The notes: generated by a model not told the origin, from the sequence alone. 64,000 nt of DNA from Salinicola aestuarinus (GCF_003206645.1 NZ_PZJP01000007.1:62001-126000), one strand, 5' to 3'; counted from the stretch's first letter, positions 16,107-26,974 are shown. Program-made: numbers and translations.

Positions 16107-16140
16107 TTATAAAGAACACTATTCTTATAAAGAACACTAT
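16107..16140. repeat. Tandem 16-bp direct repeat upstream of gacA
   Basis: TTATAAAGAACACTAT occurs at 16107-16122 and again at 16125-16140, an 18-bp period, about 90-120 bp upstream of the gacA start. The block is AT-rich in a GC-rich setting. The period of under two helical turns would suit a protein bound on one face, so it may be an operator for gacA, but no known site is recognised. From here to 16515 I see no convincing gene on either strand. Confidence 0.6.
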
Positions 16141-16518
16141 CCTTTGAGCGACCCGTGCATGATATCTGCGCTCATTTTGGCATGGTACCGATAGGATTTC
16201 CTCTCATGTCGCAGCGCTCCAGACGCGGCATTGCAGCGCCGTGATAGACGTCGTTGGGCGCCTGTTCGCCGTCACTCAAGCGCCTTGCAACTGGAAGATA
16301 ACCCGTCAAGGCTGACCACAATGAGACATCGACTGCCGGCCAAATAAAACCTCTGGAGGGATGATCGTCACTCCCCAATGCCTGGGTGCGGTTGCGCTGC
16401 CTGTTTCGTCGGCTCTTTGATGCGCAGGAGTCTGCCGGCGACGCTTTTCTGGACGTCATGCGTTGACGCGACTCGGACGCCCCGTCAAAAGCGAGCAGTC
16501 GGGTAACTCAATTTCGGG

Positions 16519-16547
16519 TTGACGTCAGGGGTACGGGTTCGTATAGT
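16519..16547 (+). promoter_or_regulatory. Promoter of tRNA-Ala
   Basis: TTGACG (16519-16524), a 17-bp spacer and TATAGT (16542-16547) are followed by the GC-rich ACGCCCCGC, a discriminator typical of stringently controlled stable-RNA promoters. The tRNA begins about 30 bp downstream. Confidence 0.8.
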
Positions 16548-16577
16548 ACGCCCCGCTCGCTATCGATGCGACGACGT

Positions 16578-16653
16578 GGGGCCTTAGCTCAGCTGGGAGA
16601 GCGCAACACTGGCAGTGTTGAGGTCAGCGGTTCGATCCCGCTAGGCTCCACCA
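16578..16653 (+). tRNA. tRNA-Ala (GGC anticodon)
   Basis: A 76-nt tRNA starting GGGGCCTTAGCTCAGCTGGG, with anticodon loop CTGGCAG (GGC), T-loop GGTTCGATCCC and encoded CCA. It stands alone with its own promoter and terminator. Confidence 0.97.
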
Positions 16654-16663
16654 AGACATGCTA

Positions 16664-16700
16664 AAAACCGCTTGCTGCCTCCGGCACGAGCGGTTTTTTT
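16664..16700 (+). terminator. Terminator of tRNA-Ala
   Basis: AAAACCGCT (16665-16673) pairs with AGCGGTTTT (16689-16697) and is followed by further T residues, 11 nt after the tRNA CCA end. Confidence 0.85.
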
Positions 16701-16934
16701 ATGCCTGTTTGTCAGGTCTTTTCACACGTCTCTTACGCTTGGCGATGCCTTCTATTAGCAATGCCTTATCTTGGCGAGGCCTTCGACGTCTCATAGTCTG
16801 GCGTGACAGCGCCCGGGCACGGCAGGGTGCAAGGCCCGCCGACAGACATGAGAGTCTTCGCGCAGCGGCCGCGCGGTGAGGGCCGCGCGGTGGAGTGGGG
16901 ATATAGGCCATCTCACCCCTCTGCAGCATCCGCC

Positions 16935-17114
16935 TCACGCACGGCGTCGATTGAGCGTATCCGCCTCCTTCTGGGCTCTTTCGCGTCCGTTGTGATGGCT
17001 GATGATGGCCGGCGAGCCGTCGTTTCGATCACCGGGGGATGTGTCGATCACGATCCACTCCGACGCCTCGGTGGCGCTCGCAGGGCTCAATGGTCGGGCT
17101 TGAAAACGCGTCAT
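16935..17114 (-). CDS. Small hypothetical protein (59 aa)
   Basis: The frame starts at ATG 17114, behind a weak GAGAG. It encodes a polar protein containing EWIVIDTSPGDRNDGSPAII and HHNGRERAQKEADTLNRRR. The pattern of a short beta segment, a Gly/Asp turn and a terminal charged helix looks like a genuine small cytoplasmic protein, and codon third positions are GC-rich like the neighbours. A longer frame covers it on the other strand (16803-17279), but that translation is low-complexity Arg/Ala/Gly-rich and I consider it a shadow. I recognise no family; existence is uncertain. The remainder of 16701-17311 shows no further gene. Confidence 0.45.
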   Translation of the reverse strand: MTRFQARPLSPASATEASEWIVIDTSPGDRNDGSPAIISHHNGRERAQKEADTLNRRRA

Positions 17115-17311
17115 GGCACTCTCGTTGTGGACGGTAGGACAATGAAGCACCTGGCGGAGGAACGCACCGCGAGGAAGCAATCCCTGTTGAGACTGAATGT
17201 CAGTGTTGGACGGTTGGCGGCAAAAGCCAAATTTTCCGCAACGCTTTTCCGGACACGATGGCTGGCGGGGCTTGCTTGACACCATACGCCGCCAAACGCA
17301 GACTTGGCCCC

Positions 17312-17359
17312 ATGATTAACACGATTTTCAGACGAACTCAGTGGTGGTGGCGCCTTTAA
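17312..17359 (+). CDS. trpL: trp operon leader peptide with three tandem Trp codons
   Basis: ATG 17312 opens a 15-codon frame, MINTIFRRTQWWWRL, with TGG TGG TGG at 17342-17350 and TAA at 17357. It is followed within 35 bp by mutually exclusive hairpins and a T-run, then trpG. This is the classic arrangement of transcription attenuation: ribosome stalling at the Trp codons under tryptophan starvation frees the downstream antiterminator. No clear Shine-Dalgarno precedes the ATG. A TTGACA at 17276-17281 would put transcription start almost at the ATG, so the true promoter may lie upstream. Pseudomonas trpGDC operons are also reported to be attenuated. Confidence 0.85.
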   Translation: MINTIFRRTQWWWRL

Positions 17360-17364
17360 TTCAA

Positions 17365-17418
17365 GGGCGGCACGCCGACGTCTGTAAGAGATGCCGCCCC
17401 ACGGGGCGGCATTTTTTT
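17365..17418 (+). terminator. trp attenuator (terminator with competing antiterminator)
   Basis: The terminator has ATGCCGCCCC (17391-17400) paired with GGGGCGGCAT (17403-17412), followed by TTTTTTT. An upstream segment GGGCGGCA (17365-17372) is perfectly complementary to TGCCGCCC (17392-17399) within the terminator's 5' arm, giving the alternative antiterminator. The segment just upstream, covering the Trp codons, can pair partly with 17365-17376. The structure controls read-through into trpG, 116 bp downstream. Confidence 0.88.
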
Positions 17419-17533
17419 CGTTTGAAAGATCGCTTCGTGAGGCTGGCAGGTGGATTGGTCGACTTGGGTCATAGCCTGGGTAAAAAATCACAGGTCGTCT
17501 TCTTCATCCCTTTGAAATCAGGAGCCTGAAACA

Positions 17534-18121
17534 ATGCCTGTCCTCATGATCGACAATTACGACAGCTTTACCTACAACATCGTTCAATATCTTGGCGAGC
17601 TGGGTGCCGAGGTCGTCACCGTCCGTAACGACGAGTGCAGCCTCGAAGACCTCGAGCGTCACGCGCCCAGTCACGTCGTTGTCTCTCCCGGCCCCTGCAC
17701 CCCCAACGAAGCCGGGATTTCGATGGCAGCGATCCGCCACTTCGCCGGTAAGCTGCCGATTCTGGGCGTCTGCCTGGGGCATCAGGCGATCGGCCAGGTC
17801 TATGGCGGGGACGTGATCCGGGCGCCTCAGGTCATGCACGGTAAGACATCGTTGATCCGCCACAATGGCGACGGCGTCTTCACCGGTCTGGAGAACCCGC
17901 TCGACGTGACCCGCTATCACTCGCTGGTAGTCGACGAAGCGACGCTGCCATCGTGTCTGGAGATCACGGCTCGGGTCGACGATGACGATGTCACCCCCGG
18001 GCTCATCATGGGGCTTCGGCATCGAACGCTTGATATCGAAGGCGTCCAGTTTCACCCGGAGTCGATCCTTTCCCGGCAGGGGCACGAACTGCTGGCCAAT
18101 TTCCTCAAGCGGCACGCTTGA
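17534..18121 (+). CDS. trpG: Anthranilate synthase glutaminase subunit
   Basis: This 195-residue class I glutamine amidotransferase supplies ammonia to TrpE for anthranilate synthesis. It begins [15 protein letters not shown], has the nucleophile C80 in [11 protein letters not shown] and the His-Glu pair in [13 protein letters not shown] lies 7-8 nt before the ATG. It is first in trpG-trpD-trpC; trpE is not in the window, consistent with the split trp operons of Pseudomonas and Halomonas. It could also serve folate (PabA), a common dual role. Confidence 0.95.
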   Translation: MPVLMIDNYDSFTYNIVQYLGELGAEVVTVRNDECSLEDLERHAPSHVVVSPGPCTPNEAGISMAAIRHFAGKLPILGVCLGHQAIGQVYGGDVIRAPQVMHGKTSLIRHNGDGVFTGLENPLDVTRYHSLVVDEATLPSCLEITARVDDDDVTPGLIMGLRHRTLDIEGVQFHPESILSRQGHELLANFLKRHA

Positions 18122-18140
18122 ACTGACGGTGAATAACGAC

Positions 18141-19160
18141 ATGCAGATGCGAGATGCCATCGGCGCCCTGATGCGCCACGAAGACTTGAGCTTCGATGCC
18201 ACCCACGCCGTCATGCAGACGATCATGACCGGAGAAGCTACCGATTCCCAGATCGCCGGGTTTCTCATTGGTCTTGCCATGAAGGGCGAGACTGCAGACG
18301 AGATCACCGCCGCCGCGAAGGTGATGCGCGAGCTGATGCAGCCAGTGCACATCGACTGCGACAACGTCGTCGACATTGTCGGTACCGGGGGGGACGGCGC
18401 CAATCTCTTCAATGTGTCGACCGCCTCGAGTTTCGTCGTCGCCGCCGCTGGCGGTCATGTCGCCAAACACGGCAATCGCGGCGTCTCTTCCTCCTCGGGT
18501 AGTGCGGACCTTTTCGACGTCGCCGGCATCTATCTCGATCTCGACGGTGCGGCAATCGCGCGCTGCATCGAGCAGGTCGGCGTCGGTTTCATGTTCGCGC
18601 CGCGTCACCACCAGGCGATGCGCCACGCCATCGGTGCTCGCCGGGAGATGGGAGTGCGCACCATCTTCAATATTCTTGGACCGCTGACCAATCCCGCAAG
18701 CGCACCGAATCAGCTGCTCGGCGTCTATTCGCCGGCGCTGGTGCCGCTGGTCGCGGAATCGCTGCGTCAGTTGGGTAGCCGTCATGTGCTGGTGGTACAT
18801 GCCGAGGATGGGCTCGACGAGATTTCGCTAGCGGCACCGACCCGCGTTGCCGAGCTTCGCGATGGCGAGATTCATGAGTACACGGTCACGCCGGAGTCGC
18901 TGGGTATCGAGCGTCAGTCGCTGGCGCCATTGAAGGTCGTGACCGCTGAAGACAGCCTCAAACTGGTCAAGGAGGCGCTGGTCGGCAAGGGGCCGGCGGC
19001 GGATATCGTTGCGCTGAACGCCGGGGCGGCACTCTACGTGTCGGGGGTCTCCGATACGCTGGAGGAGGGGGTCGTCATGGCGCAGGACGCCCAGGCCTCC
19101 AAGCTTCCACTCGAGAAACTCAAGGAGCTGGCGGACTTCACCCGGGTGTTCGCAGGGTGA
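18141..19160 (+). CDS. trpD: Anthranilate phosphoribosyltransferase
   Basis: This 339-residue enzyme transfers phosphoribose from PRPP to anthranilate. The PRPP loop [15 protein letters not shown], the KHGNRGVSS motif and the [10 protein letters not shown] segment are all present. I start at ATG 18141 ([11 protein letters not shown]); GTG 18129 would add four residues and no start has a strong Shine-Dalgarno, suggesting coupling to trpG, whose stop is 20 bp upstream. The long upstream extension of the frame is a shadow inside trpG. Confidence 0.95.
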   Translation: MQMRDAIGALMRHEDLSFDATHAVMQTIMTGEATDSQIAGFLIGLAMKGETADEITAAAKVMRELMQPVHIDCDNVVDIVGTGGDGANLFNVSTASSFVVAAAGGHVAKHGNRGVSSSSGSADLFDVAGIYLDLDGAAIARCIEQVGVGFMFAPRHHQAMRHAIGARREMGVRTIFNILGPLTNPASAPNQLLGVYSPALVPLVAESLRQLGSRHVLVVHAEDGLDEISLAAPTRVAELRDGEIHEYTVTPESLGIERQSLAPLKVVTAEDSLKLVKEALVGKGPAADIVALNAGAALYVSGVSDTLEEGVVMAQDAQASKLPLEKLKELADFTRVFAG

Positions 19161-19213
19161 GCGGCTCGCCGGCCAGCCTCGGCCCAGGCCAGACAATGAC
19201 AACAGGAAGCGAC

Positions 19214-20026
19214 ATGACAGCCACTCGAGACAACGAACTGCCGACCATCCTGGCGAGCATCCTCAAGCGCAAACGTGAAGAGATCGCCGAGCGCCAGGCG
19301 CTGCGAAGCGAGCAGGCCTGGCTCGATATCGCCGCCCGCCAGAGTGCGCCGCGCGGTTTCGTCAGCGCACTGGACCGCTGCATCGAGGCCGGCGACCCGG
19401 CGGTGATCGCGGAGATCAAGAAAGCTTCACCCTCGCGCGGCGTCATCCGCGAACGCTTTGAGCCCGCCGACATCGCCAGGGAGTACACCGATGCCGGCGC
19501 AAGCTGTCTTTCCGTGCTCACCGATGCCGACTTCTTTCAGGGGCACGAGGATTATCTGATCGCCGTGCGCGAGGCTTGCGAGCTGCCGGTGATCCGCAAG
19601 GATTTCATCATCGACCGCTATCAGGTGGCCGAGGCGCGGGGCATCGGCGCGGACTGCATTCTGCTGATCGTCGCCGCCCTCGACGATGACCAGCTCAAGG
19701 CACTACATCAGCAGGCCACGGCGCTGGGGATGGACGTTCTGGTCGAGGTTCACGACGCCTTCGAGCTCGAGCGAGCGCTGGCACTTGACCTGACGCTCGT
19801 GGGTATCAACAACCGCGACCTGCGGACGTTCGAGACGACCCTGGATACTACCTTCGAGCTGCTGAAGCGGGTGCCGGCGGGCGTCACCGTCGTCACCGAG
19901 TCCGGCATCAACACCCGGGACGATGTCGAGCGAATGCGTGAGCACGACGTCAACGCGTTTCTGGTCGGTGAGGCGTTCATGCGCGAGGCAGAAGCCGGTA
20001 GCGCCCTGCGCCGGCTGTTCTTCTGA
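19214..20026 (+). CDS. trpC: Indole-3-glycerol-phosphate synthase
   Basis: This 270-residue TIM-barrel enzyme closes the indole ring. Conserved features are [16 protein letters not shown] at the N-terminus, [16 protein letters not shown] with the catalytic Lys, [29 protein letters not shown] and the phosphate-binding TESGIN. It is a stand-alone TrpC with no TrpF fusion. ATG 19214 is preceded by AGGAAG at good spacing; the open frame from 19157 overlaps trpD and adds non-conserved residues. Confidence 0.95.
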   Translation: MTATRDNELPTILASILKRKREEIAERQALRSEQAWLDIAARQSAPRGFVSALDRCIEAGDPAVIAEIKKASPSRGVIRERFEPADIAREYTDAGASCLSVLTDADFFQGHEDYLIAVREACELPVIRKDFIIDRYQVAEARGIGADCILLIVAALDDDQLKALHQQATALGMDVLVEVHDAFELERALALDLTLVGINNRDLRTFETTLDTTFELLKRVPAGVTVVTESGINTRDDVERMREHDVNAFLVGEAFMREAEAGSALRRLFF

Positions 20027-20071
20027 CGCCGCACCCCCGCGACCGCTAGCGCTGCACTCGCTGGCGTCATC

Positions 20072-20107
20072 ACGACGACACCGCCTCTCCGGGCGGTGTC
20101 GTCGTTT
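20072..20107. terminator. Hairpin terminator between convergent trpC and antiporter gene
   Basis: Perfect 14-bp arms ACGACGACACCGCC (20072-20085) and GGCGGTGTCGTCGT (20092-20105) around a 6-nt loop, with a short T tail. It serves the trp operon and perhaps, in reverse, the convergent antiporter gene. Confidence 0.7.
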
Positions 20108-20164
20108 GAAAGGCGTGTTGGTTGACGCCCGAGCGCTGCGTCGACAGAACGACCCGCTTAAGGC

Positions 20165-21964
20165 TCAGAACTCCGGCGAGTCCGGAAAGATCAGGCTGAT
20201 CAGCGTGTCGCCCGCCTTGGGGGTGAGCGGTCGCTCAGCCGTCGCGGTGCGGATGCGCCCGCTCGCGGAGAGCGTGAACAGCGTCAGCAGTCGGTCCTGA
20301 TGGATGCGCCGATAGGCATCGATAGTGAAGTTGTCGCTGATCCTGGCCTGGCGCAGTACCGCGCCCTGACCGATGAGGCTCGACAGGCGAGTGAACGTGG
20401 TATTGCCGTCGAACAGCAGTGGCAGATGCGCCAGTGCCTGCTGGTGGTGCCGGCGGGCGTTGCGGCTCGACTCCACGGCCAGCCGAAAGACCTTGCCGTG
20501 ACCGAGGATGTGCTCGAAGTGCAGCGCCGCCAGATTGTTGAGCTCTCGATAGGGCGACAGTGGCAGCAGATGGCCGATGCCGGTGAGTTCGAGATGCTGA
20601 GCGGCGTGCTCCGACAGAGGGTTGCCGTAATAGGTCGGCAGGCTCGCCATGCGCGCCTCCTGCACGGCATCCCAGTTGTGATCGCAAAGGCGCACCGTGA
20701 ATCCGGCATCCTTGAGCACGCTGCCGAAGGCGCGCGCCACCGGATTGGCACCGATGATCAGAAAGCCCGTTGGCGTCGGCTCCTGCACCTTGAGGAGGCG
20801 GGCCAGCGGCCCGGACAGCAGGCTCTGAACCACCACGGTGCTGATGATCACCAGAAAGGTCACGGGTACCAGCAGCTCGGCGCCGGGAACCTCCAGCTCC
20901 TCGAGGCGAATCGCGAACAGCGATGCCACCGCCGCGGCGACGATGCCGCGGGGCGAAAGCCACGCCAGCAACGCTTTCTCCCGCCAGTTGAGCGAGGTCC
21001 CCAAGGTGCACAGCCAGACCGTCAGCGGGCGGGCGACCCAGACCAGAATGCCCAGGAAGGCCCAGGCTTCCCAGGTCAGCAGGCCGAGCTGCTCCAGGCT
21101 CAGCCGAGCGGCAAGCAGAATGAACAGTCCCGAGATCAGCAGGATCGACAGCGTCTCCTTGAACTCGAGAATCGGCTGGGTCGGCACCCCGCGCATGTTG
21201 GCCATCCAGACCCCCATGACGGTGACGGTGAGCAGCCCGGACTCGTGGAACAGCCGATTGGAGAGCGTGAACAGCGTCAGCATGATCATCAGTGTGCCGA
21301 AGCTGTGCAGCCGTTGCGGCAGCCAGTGGTGGCGCAGCACGCTACCCCACAGGTAGCCACCGGCCGTGCCCAGGCCGAAGCCGATCACCGCGGTCTGCGC
21401 GAAGCTGATCAGGGTATGGGTCGCCGCGCCGTTGGAGAGACCGAGCGCAACGAACTCGTAGACGAGAACCGCGCCGATCGCCCCGATCGGGTCGATCAGT
21501 ATCCCCTCCCAGCGCAGGATCTGGCTGACGTGCTGACGGGCGCGCAGCGTCTGCAGCAGCGGCAGTACCACCGTGGGGCCGGTGACAACCAGCAGCGCGC
21601 CGAGTACGCTCGCCATCTCGATCGATAGCCCCAGCACCCAGTGCGCCGCTGCAATACCGATGAGCGCAGTGATCAGCGCCCCCCAGGTCACGAGTCGGCT
21701 GACCGTGCGGCCATGGCCACGTAGTTCGCGGAAATCGAGGGTCAGACTGCCTTCGAACAGAATCACCGCGACCGCCAGCGAGATCAGCGGGAACAGCAGA
21801 TCGCCGAGCAGTGCGTCGGGTTCGAGAATGCCGGTGACCGGTCCGACGGCGATCCCTGCGATGAGCAGCGGCAGAATCGGCGGCAGCCGCAGTTGCCAGG
21901 CAAGCCACTGGCACGCGAGCGCCAACAGGCCAATGCCGGTGAGGGCAAGGGCAGCGTTTTCCAT
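20165..21964 (-). CDS. CPA1-type cation:proton antiporter with RCK_N domain
   Basis: This 599-residue protein begins MENAALALTGIGLLALACQW; the frame is open to 22066 but upstream residues are not hydrophobic and have no Met near a ribosome site. The first ~400 residues form about 12 membrane segments of a Na+/H+ exchanger, with VILFEGSLTLDFRELRGHG and TGPTVVLPLL resembling NhaP-type transporters. The C-terminal portion has a Rossmann TrkA-N/RCK fold starting GFLIIGANPVARAFGSVLKD, which likely senses nucleotide and gates transport, followed by a TrkA-C-like end. Ion specificity (Na+ or K+) cannot be read from sequence. A salt- or pH-homeostasis role fits a halophile. Confidence 0.88.
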   Translation of the reverse strand: MENAALALTGIGLLALACQWLAWQLRLPPILPLLIAGIAVGPVTGILEPDALLGDLLFPLISLAVAVILFEGSLTLDFRELRGHGRTVSRLVTWGALITALIGIAAAHWVLGLSIEMASVLGALLVVTGPTVVLPLLQTLRARQHVSQILRWEGILIDPIGAIGAVLVYEFVALGLSNGAATHTLISFAQTAVIGFGLGTAGGYLWGSVLRHHWLPQRLHSFGTLMIMLTLFTLSNRLFHESGLLTVTVMGVWMANMRGVPTQPILEFKETLSILLISGLFILLAARLSLEQLGLLTWEAWAFLGILVWVARPLTVWLCTLGTSLNWREKALLAWLSPRGIVAAAVASLFAIRLEELEVPGAELLVPVTFLVIISTVVVQSLLSGPLARLLKVQEPTPTGFLIIGANPVARAFGSVLKDAGFTVRLCDHNWDAVQEARMASLPTYYGNPLSEHAAQHLELTGIGHLLPLSPYRELNNLAALHFEHILGHGKVFRLAVESSRNARRHHQQALAHLPLLFDGNTTFTRLSSLIGQGAVLRQARISDNFTIDAYRRIHQDRLLTLFTLSASGRIRTATAERPLTPKAGDTLISLIFPDSPEF

Positions 21965-22100
21965 GTCCGTCGTCTCCGGGCGGGCGGGGCAGAAAGCGCG
22001 CAGCCTAGCGGGGGGATTATCGGGATGCAATGCGCATTTGTCTGCGTCTTGACGATCCGCGATCACGCCCCCGCGTGGGACTTTGGTCTAACGCCTTGAG

Positions 22101-25100
22101 TCAGCGGTGTCGTGACTCGATCGGCGTCGTTTCGGCGATCTTGACCGCGCGCAGCAGCGCCTGCAATGGATGCGCCAGCGAGCGCTCCGAGAGGCGCTTG
22201 GCCTGGCTGCGACACGAGTAGCCAGTGGCCAGAAGCCGGTCCTCGCCGCCCTCGGCTTCCACCGGCTCGCGCCATGAGAGGTCGTAGATCGCTTCCGAGG
22301 TCTCCCGGTTGCGGGTTTCATGGCCATAGGTGCCTGACATGCCACAGCAGCCGGTGTCGATCAGCTCGAGCGAAAGGTCGAAATGCGCGAAGAGCTGCTG
22401 CCAGGCTTTGGCGCTGCCCGGGGCATTGGTCTTCTCGGTGCAGTGGGAAAGCAGGCGATAGCCGGGGTCGAACGCTTTGGCTGCCGCGCTGGACCAGTCG
22501 GCGGGCAGGAGGCGCGAACCGAACCCGAGCAGCCACTCCTGCAGCAGCGCGACCGGCGGCACGGCCTCGGGGCCCAGGGTTTTGACATATTCCTGGCGGT
22601 AGGTGAGCGTCATTGCCGGGTCGATACCCACCAGCGGAACGTCGAATCGCGCCAGCGCCCTGAGTCTCGCCGCCTGCTGCTCCGCCGTGCGCGCAAAGCG
22701 GCCGAGGAAACCCTGAACCTGCAGCGGCTTGCCATTGGGTGAGAACGGCATGACGAAGACCTGCAGGTCGAGTCGGCCGAGCAGCTCGACCACGTCCGCG
22801 ACCAGATTGGCCTCGAAATGGGTGGTAAAGGCGTCCTGCACCAGCACCACGCTGCGGCGTTTCTGCGGCTCGCTGAGCGCCCCGAGGGTCAGTGGTGTCG
22901 CCTCGGGGATGCCGCGGGTGCGCAGGATCTTGGCGAGATTGGCGCGGGAGAGCCGCGGGCTGTCAACGAGGCCGACGCGCTTGGCCAGAAAGCGCTCCAC
23001 CGGCTGCGTGCCGAGCAGGGCGTTGTAGAGCGGCGCCAGCGGTCGCAGCGCGGGGGCGACGAACTCCAGCGAGCCGATCAGATAGTCCCGTGGCGCCCGC
23101 GCGTAGCGCGTGTGGTAGCTCTCGAGAAAGCGCGCGCGGAAGTCGGGGACGTCGACCTTGACCGGACACTGGCCGGCGCAGGACTTGCACGCCAGGCAGC
23201 CGGCCATGGCGTCATACACCTCATGGGCGAAGTCCGCTTCACCGCGCCGTCGGGCGAGGCTGCGGCGCCACTTGGCCGGCTGCTCTCGCAGCCAGCTGAC
23301 GGTATCGCCGCGCCTTGCGGTGCGCGACACCTCGAGCACGTCCACGCCCGCTTCTCCCTGAAGGCGCAGCCATTCGCGCATCAGGCTGGCGCGCCCCTTG
23401 GGCGACTGCACTCGCTCTCGCGTCGCTTTCCAGGACGGGCACATCGCGTCGGCCGGGTCATAGTTGTAGCAGGCACCATTGCCGTTGCAGTAGACCGCGC
23501 TGGCGTTCTCTTCCCAGACGCGGGTATCGATGGTGCGGTCGCTCTCGCCCCGCGTCGGCACGCCGTCCACCGCCAGCAGATCGGGATCGTGACCGTCCAC
23601 GATGCCCGGGGTTTCGTGGGTCTTCGGCGTGGCGATCTTGCCGGGATTGAACTGGTTGTAGGGATCGAAGGCCGCTTTCAGTTGCTGCAATGCCGGATAG
23701 AGCTCGCCGAAAAAGCGTGGCGAGTAGGCCGAGCGCACGCCCTTGCCGTGCTCGCCCCACAGCAGGCCGCCGTAGCGCTGGGTCAGCGCGGCCACCTCGT
23801 CGGAGAGCGTGCGAATCAGTGTCGCCTGCTCGGGGTCCTTCATGTCGATTGCCGGGCGGACGTGAAGCACGCCGGCGTCGACGTGACCGAACATGCCGTA
23901 GCTCAGGCCGTGGCTGTCGAGCAGTGCGCGGAATTCAGCGATGTACTCGGCCAGAGACTCCGGTGGGACGGCGGTGTCCTCGACGAACGGGATCGGGCGT
24001 TTCTCGCCCCGAACGTTGCCGAGCAGCCCCACGGCACGCTTTCGCATTGCGTAGACCCGACCGATGGCGCCGCGCCCCTCGGCGAGGGTGTGGCCCAGCC
24101 GCTCGACGCTAGCGTCCGTGTCGAGGTGTGCAACGAAGCTCGCGACGCGCTCGGCCAATCGGTCCGGGTCGTCATCGTTGAATTCGACCAGGTTGATCCC
24201 GCCGATCGCGCGCTCTGCCGCAGCGTCGCTCGGGAAGTACTCGGCGACGCTCTCCCAGACGAAGTCATCCATCGCCAGTGTCAGCACGCTGTCATCGACG
24301 GTCTCGATGGAGGTGGGGCCGCTCACGGCCATCAGCGCCTTGGCGTCGCGCAGGGCATCCATGAAGCCGGTATAGCGCACGTTGACCAGTGTCGAGTGCG
24401 CGGGGAGCGGTAGCACGTTGAGCGTCGCTTCACCGAGAAACGCCAGTGAGCCCTCGGATCCGCAGAGCACGCTGTTGAGGTCGAAACGACCGTCGTCGGC
24501 TTCCAGGTGTGCCAGATCGTAGCCGGTGAGGCAGCGATTGAGGGGCGGAAAGACCGCCTTGATGCGCTCACGTTCGGTTTCAGCGATCTCCCTGGCGGCA
24601 CGGTAGACGGCGCCGACGCCATCGTCGCGGGCGCAGAGCGTTTCGAGCTCGTCGGCCGCCACGGGCTGGCTGACGAAGCGCTCGCCACCGCGCAGGATGA
24701 CGTCGAGCGCGAGGACGTGATCGCGCGTCTTGCCGTAGACGCAGCTGCCCTGGCCACTGGCGTCGGTGGCGATCATGCCGCCGAGTGTGGCGCGGTTGGA
24801 GGTGGAAAGCTCCGGGGCGAAGAAGAGCCCATAGGGCTTGAGTGCGGCATTGAGCTGATCCTTGACCACGCCTGCCTGCACTCTCACCCGGCGATTCTCG
24901 ACGTCGATCTCGAGAATACGGTTCATGTGGCGTGAGACGTCGACCATGAGCCCATCGGTGAGCGACTGACCGTTGGTCCCCGTGCCGCCCCCGCGAGGCG
25001 CCAGAGCGATATCGCGGTAGGTCTCTTGTCCCGCCAGCCGCGCGATGCGCTCGAGGTCGCCGCTGTCGCGCGGGTAGAGCACCGCTTGCGGCAGCCGTTG

Positions 25101-25262
25101 ATAGATGGAGTTGTCAGTGGCGAGGACGGTGCGGTTGGCCGCGTCGGGCGCGATCTCTCCGGTAAAGCCGCTGGCTGTCAGATCATCGAGAAAACGGCGG
25201 TAGCGCTCGGCGAGGGAGAACGGGGCGCTGGCGGGGTCGAGGCGTGCGATCATCGTTGTCAT
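22101..25262 (-). CDS. ydiJ: FAD/Fe-S D-2-hydroxyglutarate dehydrogenase, YdiJ type
   Basis: A very large (about 1053-residue) flavin and iron-sulphur oxidoreductase. Domains in order: FAD-binding PCMH (LAPRGGGTGTNGQSLTDGLM, about residue 110), FAD-linked oxidase C-terminal domain (YGMFGHVDAGVLHVRPAIDM), a ferredoxin-type cluster (CLACKSCAGQCPVKVDVPDF) and a CCG/heterodisulphide-reductase-like domain ending TGCCGMSGTYGHE. This architecture is that of E. coli YdiJ, reported to oxidise D-2-hydroxyglutarate, a by-product of SerA. Start choice between ATG 25262 and 25253 is open; residues encoded up to 25427 look non-coding. Transcription is divergent from serS. Confidence 0.88.
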   Translation of the reverse strand: MTTMIARLDPASAPFSLAERYRRFLDDLTASGFTGEIAPDAANRTVLATDNSIYQRLPQAVLYPRDSGDLERIARLAGQETYRDIALAPRGGGTGTNGQSLTDGLMVDVSRHMNRILEIDVENRRVRVQAGVVKDQLNAALKPYGLFFAPELSTSNRATLGGMIATDASGQGSCVYGKTRDHVLALDVILRGGERFVSQPVAADELETLCARDDGVGAVYRAAREIAETERERIKAVFPPLNRCLTGYDLAHLEADDGRFDLNSVLCGSEGSLAFLGEATLNVLPLPAHSTLVNVRYTGFMDALRDAKALMAVSGPTSIETVDDSVLTLAMDDFVWESVAEYFPSDAAAERAIGGINLVEFNDDDPDRLAERVASFVAHLDTDASVERLGHTLAEGRGAIGRVYAMRKRAVGLLGNVRGEKRPIPFVEDTAVPPESLAEYIAEFRALLDSHGLSYGMFGHVDAGVLHVRPAIDMKDPEQATLIRTLSDEVAALTQRYGGLLWGEHGKGVRSAYSPRFFGELYPALQQLKAAFDPYNQFNPGKIATPKTHETPGIVDGHDPDLLAVDGVPTRGESDRTIDTRVWEENASAVYCNGNGACYNYDPADAMCPSWKATRERVQSPKGRASLMREWLRLQGEAGVDVLEVSRTARRGDTVSWLREQPAKWRRSLARRRGEADFAHEVYDAMAGCLACKSCAGQCPVKVDVPDFRARFLESYHTRYARAPRDYLIGSLEFVAPALRPLAPLYNALLGTQPVERFLAKRVGLVDSPRLSRANLAKILRTRGIPEATPLTLGALSEPQKRRSVVLVQDAFTTHFEANLVADVVELLGRLDLQVFVMPFSPNGKPLQVQGFLGRFARTAEQQAARLRALARFDVPLVGIDPAMTLTYRQEYVKTLGPEAVPPVALLQEWLLGFGSRLLPADWSSAAAKAFDPGYRLLSHCTEKTNAPGSAKAWQQLFAHFDLSLELIDTGCCGMSGTYGHETRNRETSEAIYDLSWREPVEAEGGEDRLLATGYSCRSQAKRLSERSLAHPLQALLRAVKIAETTPIESRHR

Positions 25263-25411
25263 TGGGGCCGTCGGGGCGGTCACTCGGTGCGCGGTGGCGC
25301 CGGGTGGCCGTTCGGTTCTGGTTAGCGTGAGAGAGGCCGCAGAGGGCTTGCCGTCTCGGCAGCGCTGCCGGCGATTCTCTCGGGAGTGGTGACAGTGTAA
25401 CGCGCCGGTGA

Positions 25412-26845
<1,434 letters not shown>

Positions 26846-26852
26846 AGGGATC

Positions 26853-26974
26853 ATGCCCGCACCTCGGTGCGGGATTTGGTTATAACGCTACAAAAAAGCG
26901 TTCCTTCGTCGACCGTGGCTGCATCCTTACAATTTGGAATAACGAAACTTTCTCTACCTAGGGTTTCGTTCTAA
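26853..26974. other. serS-cysG spacer with three small hairpins
   Basis: Three inverted repeats occur in a row: CCCGCACC/GGTGCGGG just after serS (near 26856-26874, followed by ATTTGGTT), AACGCT/AGCGTT near 26884-26901, and ACGAAAC (26942-26948)/GTTTCGT (26963-26969). The first may be a weak serS terminator. The others have no clear role; no gene is present. Confidence 0.4.

Noticed and set aside
16172..16459. Minus-strand frame of 95 codons upstream of gacA
   Set aside because: No ribosome site, no hydrophobic core or family pattern; treated as chance.
16803..17279. Open plus-strand frame of 158 codons before trpL
   Set aside because: Arg/Gly/Ala-rich with no recognisable pattern or ribosome site; it overlaps a more plausible small minus-strand gene.
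20300..21628. Plus-strand frame of 442 codons opposite the antiporter gene
   Set aside because: Gln/Arg/Asp-rich shadow of membrane-protein codons; the minus-strand gene is clear.
22818..24413. Plus-strand frame of 531 codons opposite ydiJ
   Set aside because: Long only because of high GC; the minus strand carries unmistakable FAD and Fe-S motifs.
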